A stretch of 7,465 nucleotides of DNA from Corynebacterium sp. Lineage in GTDB: Bacteria > Actinomycetota > Actinomycetes > Mycobacteriales > Mycobacteriaceae. The notes under the pieces are model-generated. The model worked only from the letters and a program-made list of their open reading frames with translations, was not told the origin of the DNA and made no database searches. Positions 5,698 to 7,465 of the stretch are shown here, one piece after another; positions within the stretch are counted from its first letter, which is position 1; each line of letters starts with the position of its first letter. The DNA lies in contig NZ_JAUMTY010000022.1 in the NCBI RefSeq assembly GCF_030530965.1, positions 19,361 to 26,825 on the forward strand, read 5' to 3'. The position numbers and the translations under genes are program-made.

Positions 5698-5708
5698 TGG
5701 TTTCACCA
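5698..5708. promoter_or_regulatory. LldR/GntR-type operator upstream of lctP
   Basis: TGGTTTCACCA is a perfect TGGTNNNACCA dyad, extended by one more pair (G5697/C5709). This is the FadR-subfamily GntR pattern used by lactate regulator LldR. It lies about 118 bp before the lctP start, and a one-mismatch copy lies before lldD. Repression of lctP relieved by L-lactate is inferred. Confidence 0.6.
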
Positions 5709-5825
5709 CGTATGTGTTGTACATCACTATTTTCTGCTGGTGTGTGAGAAGCAGTCTGGGTGATGCGTAGTTTGTCCCTTGGCATCCCCCAGTGATGCCC
5801 CTGAAAAGTGAGAATAACCGGTGTC

Positions 5826-7465
5826 ATGAGTTCCACCTATCAGCCTGATTTGGCTCCGCTGGCAGACAATTTATTTGTCTCCGCGTTGGTAGCTTTCCTC
5901 CCCTTGGCCACAATCTTTGTCACACTCGGAGTACTGCGGTGGAAGGCCCATTGGGCGGGCCTCACCGCCCTGGCCGTCTCCTTCGTCATCGCCATCGCAG
6001 CCTATGGAATGCCAGCTCACCTTGCGGGCTTGGCCGCCACCCAGGGCGCGGTGTTCGGCATCTTCCCAATCATGTGGATCGTCATCGCCGCGATCTGGTT
6101 CTACGAGATCACCGTTCGCTCGGGTCGCTTCCAGGACTTACGAGCCCTCATCGATCGACTTTCCGACGATCCCCGCGTGCAGGCAATTCTTATCGCATTC
6201 TGCTTCGGTGGCATGTTGGAAGCGTTGGCCGGATTCGGTGCGCCTCTGGCCATCACCGGCGTCATGCTCCTGACCATCGGATTCTCACGCATGCGTGCTG
6301 CGGTGTCGGTCATGGTGGCCAATACCGCTCCGGTTGCCTTCGGTGCTGTAGCAACGCCGATCATTACCGCTGGCGCGTTGTCGGGTATTGATTACCAGCA
6401 CATCGGTGCCATCGTCGGCCGCCAGACCCCTATTTTGTCGGTCTTTATCCCACTCTTCCTCTGCATTCTGGTGGATGGAAAGCGTGGTTTGAAAGAGTGC
6501 TGGCCGATCGCTTTCGTTATTGGCCTCGTGTTCTCCCTCACCAAGTTCGTGTTCTCTAACTACATTTCGGTGGAACTGACTGATATTGCGGCAGCTCTGA
6601 TGGGTGTCGCTGCCACCGTGATCATGTTGCGCGTCTGGAAGCCGAAGGGAACGGAAGAAGCCCGCGAGCGATTGTTTGTGGAACGGCAAAAGGAGGACCA
6701 GGAAGCTGGTACTCAAGACATCGCAGGTGCAGAGACGGTTGCGCAGGAAACAGAGGAGCGTGAGCTCACCGCCGGCCGGACTTTCATGGCGCTCTTCCCG
6801 TATCTCCTCGTTCTCGTGGTCTTCTCCCTGGCCGAGTTGTGCGACCCGGTGAAACATTTCCTGAAGAGCACAGATGTCACGATTCACTGGCCGGGTTCGG
6901 ACGGTCACATTCTGACCGCAGGCGGCAAGGTATCGGGCGCAACCGTCTTCGAATTCACCTGGCTCTCGTCGCCAGGAACTCTGTTGATCATATCAGGGTT
7001 CATTGTTGCCGCTGTGTACCGGGTGTCTTTGAAGGTTTTGGGCCAGGCCTATTGGGAGAATTTGGTGAAGATGAAATTCTCCATTTTGACCGTTGCCTCC
7101 GTGGTTGCCTTGGCATATGTCATGAACCAGTCCGGTCAGACGATCACGATGGGTACATGGATTGCCGGCGTGGGTGCGGCCTTCGCGTTCTTCGCCCCGA
7201 TTCTCGGCTGGCTGGGCACCGCGGTGACCGGTTCTGACACCAGTGCAAACGCATTATTCTCGACGCTACAGCAGACGGCTGCTGTGAAAGCGAATGTTGA
7301 TCCTGCCCTCATGGTTGCGTCGAATACGTCCGGTGGTGTTGTCGGTAAGCTGGTCAGCCCCCAGAACCTCACCATTGTGGCGACGGCGGTCGGCCTGGTT
7401 GGACGCGAGTCCGAGATTCTCCGGAAGGTGGTTCTCTGGAGCGTCGGACTTCTGATCGCCCTATG
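5826..7465 (+). CDS. lctP: L-lactate permease, LctP/LldP family (3' end outside window)
   Basis: Integral-membrane proton/lactate symporter (TC 2.A.14) that also takes glycolate-type hydroxy acids in characterised members. The frame is open from ATG 5826 to the window edge, 546 codons. Relatives are about 550-570 residues, so only a short C-terminal piece is missing. Family blocks are present: GGMLEALAGFGAP (128-140), the NTAPVAFGAVATP helix (166-178), WLGTAVTGSDTSANALFST (462-480) and SNTSGGVVGKLVSPQNL (499-515). About a dozen hydrophobic segments are visible, the first at 17-36. A Glu/Gln/Arg-rich soluble loop at about 272-315 divides the halves. The start has only a weak GTGAG-like ribosome site about 12 nt upstream; an in-frame GTG at 5808 would add six residues and is less likely. 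It lies downstream of lldD with its own operator, supplying the lactate that LldD oxidises. Confidence 0.95.
   Translation, partial: MSSTYQPDLAPLADNLFVSALVAFLPLATIFVTLGVLRWKAHWAGLTALAVSFVIAIAAYGMPAHLAGLAATQGAVFGIFPIMWIVIAAIWFYEITVRSGRFQDLRALIDRLSDDPRVQAILIAFCFGGMLEALAGFGAPLAITGVMLLTIGFSRMRAAVSVMVANTAPVAFGAVATPIITAGALSGIDYQHIGAIVGRQTPILSVFIPLFLCILVDGKRGLKECWPIAFVIGLVFSLTKFVFSNYISVELTDIAAALMGVAATVIMLRVWKPKGTEEARERLFVERQKEDQEAGTQDIAGAETVAQETEERELTAGRTFMALFPYLLVLVVFSLAELCDPVKHFLKSTDVTIHWPGSDGHILTAGGKVSGATVFEFTWLSSPGTLLIISGFIVAAVYRVSLKVLGQAYWENLVKMKFSILTVASVVALAYVMNQSGQTITMGTWIAGVGAAFAFFAPILGWLGTAVTGSDTSANALFSTLQQTAAVKANVDPALMVASNTSGGVVGKLVSPQNLTIVATAVGLVGRESEILRKVVLWSVGLLIAL

Larger units (their letters stand above)
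5482..5825. other. lldD-lctP intergenic region
   Basis: A gap of about 340 bp. It holds an imperfect hairpin (AGGTTCCCA 5568-5576 with TGGGACCT 5592-5599), a nested inverted repeat at 5638-5689 and a perfect LldR-type operator at 5698-5708. The lctP promoter must lie here, but I cannot choose a -10/-35 pair with confidence; TAATAC at 5690-5695, abutting the operator, is one option. The small minus-strand frames in the region look non-coding. Confidence 0.6.

Noticed and set aside
5445..5836. Two 65-codon minus-strand open frames between lldD and lctP
   Set aside because: They cover the lldD hairpin, the operator and the lctP start; no recognisable protein features.
6285..6908. 207-codon minus-strand frame and several plus-strand frames from 5917 onward
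   Set aside because: All overlap the continuous lctP frame, which carries the permease family motifs throughout.
1..7465. A new multi-gene system (defence, biosynthetic or mobile)
   Set aside because: All intact genes belong to known families with ordinary metabolic or secreted-enzyme roles; no nuclease, integrase, toxin pair or array is visible.

Overview
The window reads as a stretch of actinobacterial chromosome, most likely Corynebacterium or a close relative. The evidence is moderately high GC, an LldD of the corynebacterial/mycobacterial type, small secreted hydrolases with Ala-rich signal peptides, and a lactate-gene layout resembling the cg3226-lldD locus of C. glutamicum. The genus is inferred from gene content and style; there is no rRNA or other marker here.

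Layout. (1) 1-1332, plus strand: an M18 aminopeptidase (ApeB type) whose true N-terminus probably lies just outside the window. (2) 1411-2214, plus: a secreted class 2-type lipase / alpha-beta hydrolase with its own candidate promoter and possibly a leaderless mRNA. (3) 2215-2301: a short gap between convergent genes holding a 14-bp perfect palindrome that equals the core ParB-binding site parS, plus twin GGTGCACC palindromes. (4) 2302-3012, minus: a secreted trypsin-like serine protease. (5) 3013-3493: an AT-richer region with no recognisable gene. (6) 3494-3939, plus: the decayed C-terminal part of an MFS transporter, lacking its N-terminal half and frameshifted. (7) 4166-5422, plus: lldD, quinone-dependent L-lactate dehydrogenase, followed by a strong hairpin. 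(8) 5423-5825: a gap with inverted repeats and a perfect GntR/LldR-type operator. (9) 5826 to the window end, plus: lctP/lldP, an L-lactate permease cut off close to its C-terminus.

How it fits together. The right half is an L-lactate utilisation locus. LctP imports lactate and LldD oxidises it to pyruvate at the membrane. A perfect TGGTNNNACCA site lies upstream of lctP and a one-mismatch copy upstream of lldD, which suggests joint control by an LldR-like repressor encoded outside the window. The broken MFS gene sits where C. glutamicum has an intact MFS gene beside lldD, so this lineage may have lost that transporter and kept LctP. The left half has two secreted hydrolases facing each other across the parS-like site. 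If the site is genuine, the locus probably lies in the origin-proximal part of the chromosome.

I see no CRISPR array, tRNA, rRNA, insertion sequence or phage gene. I also see no gene set that would make up an unknown defence or biosynthetic system.
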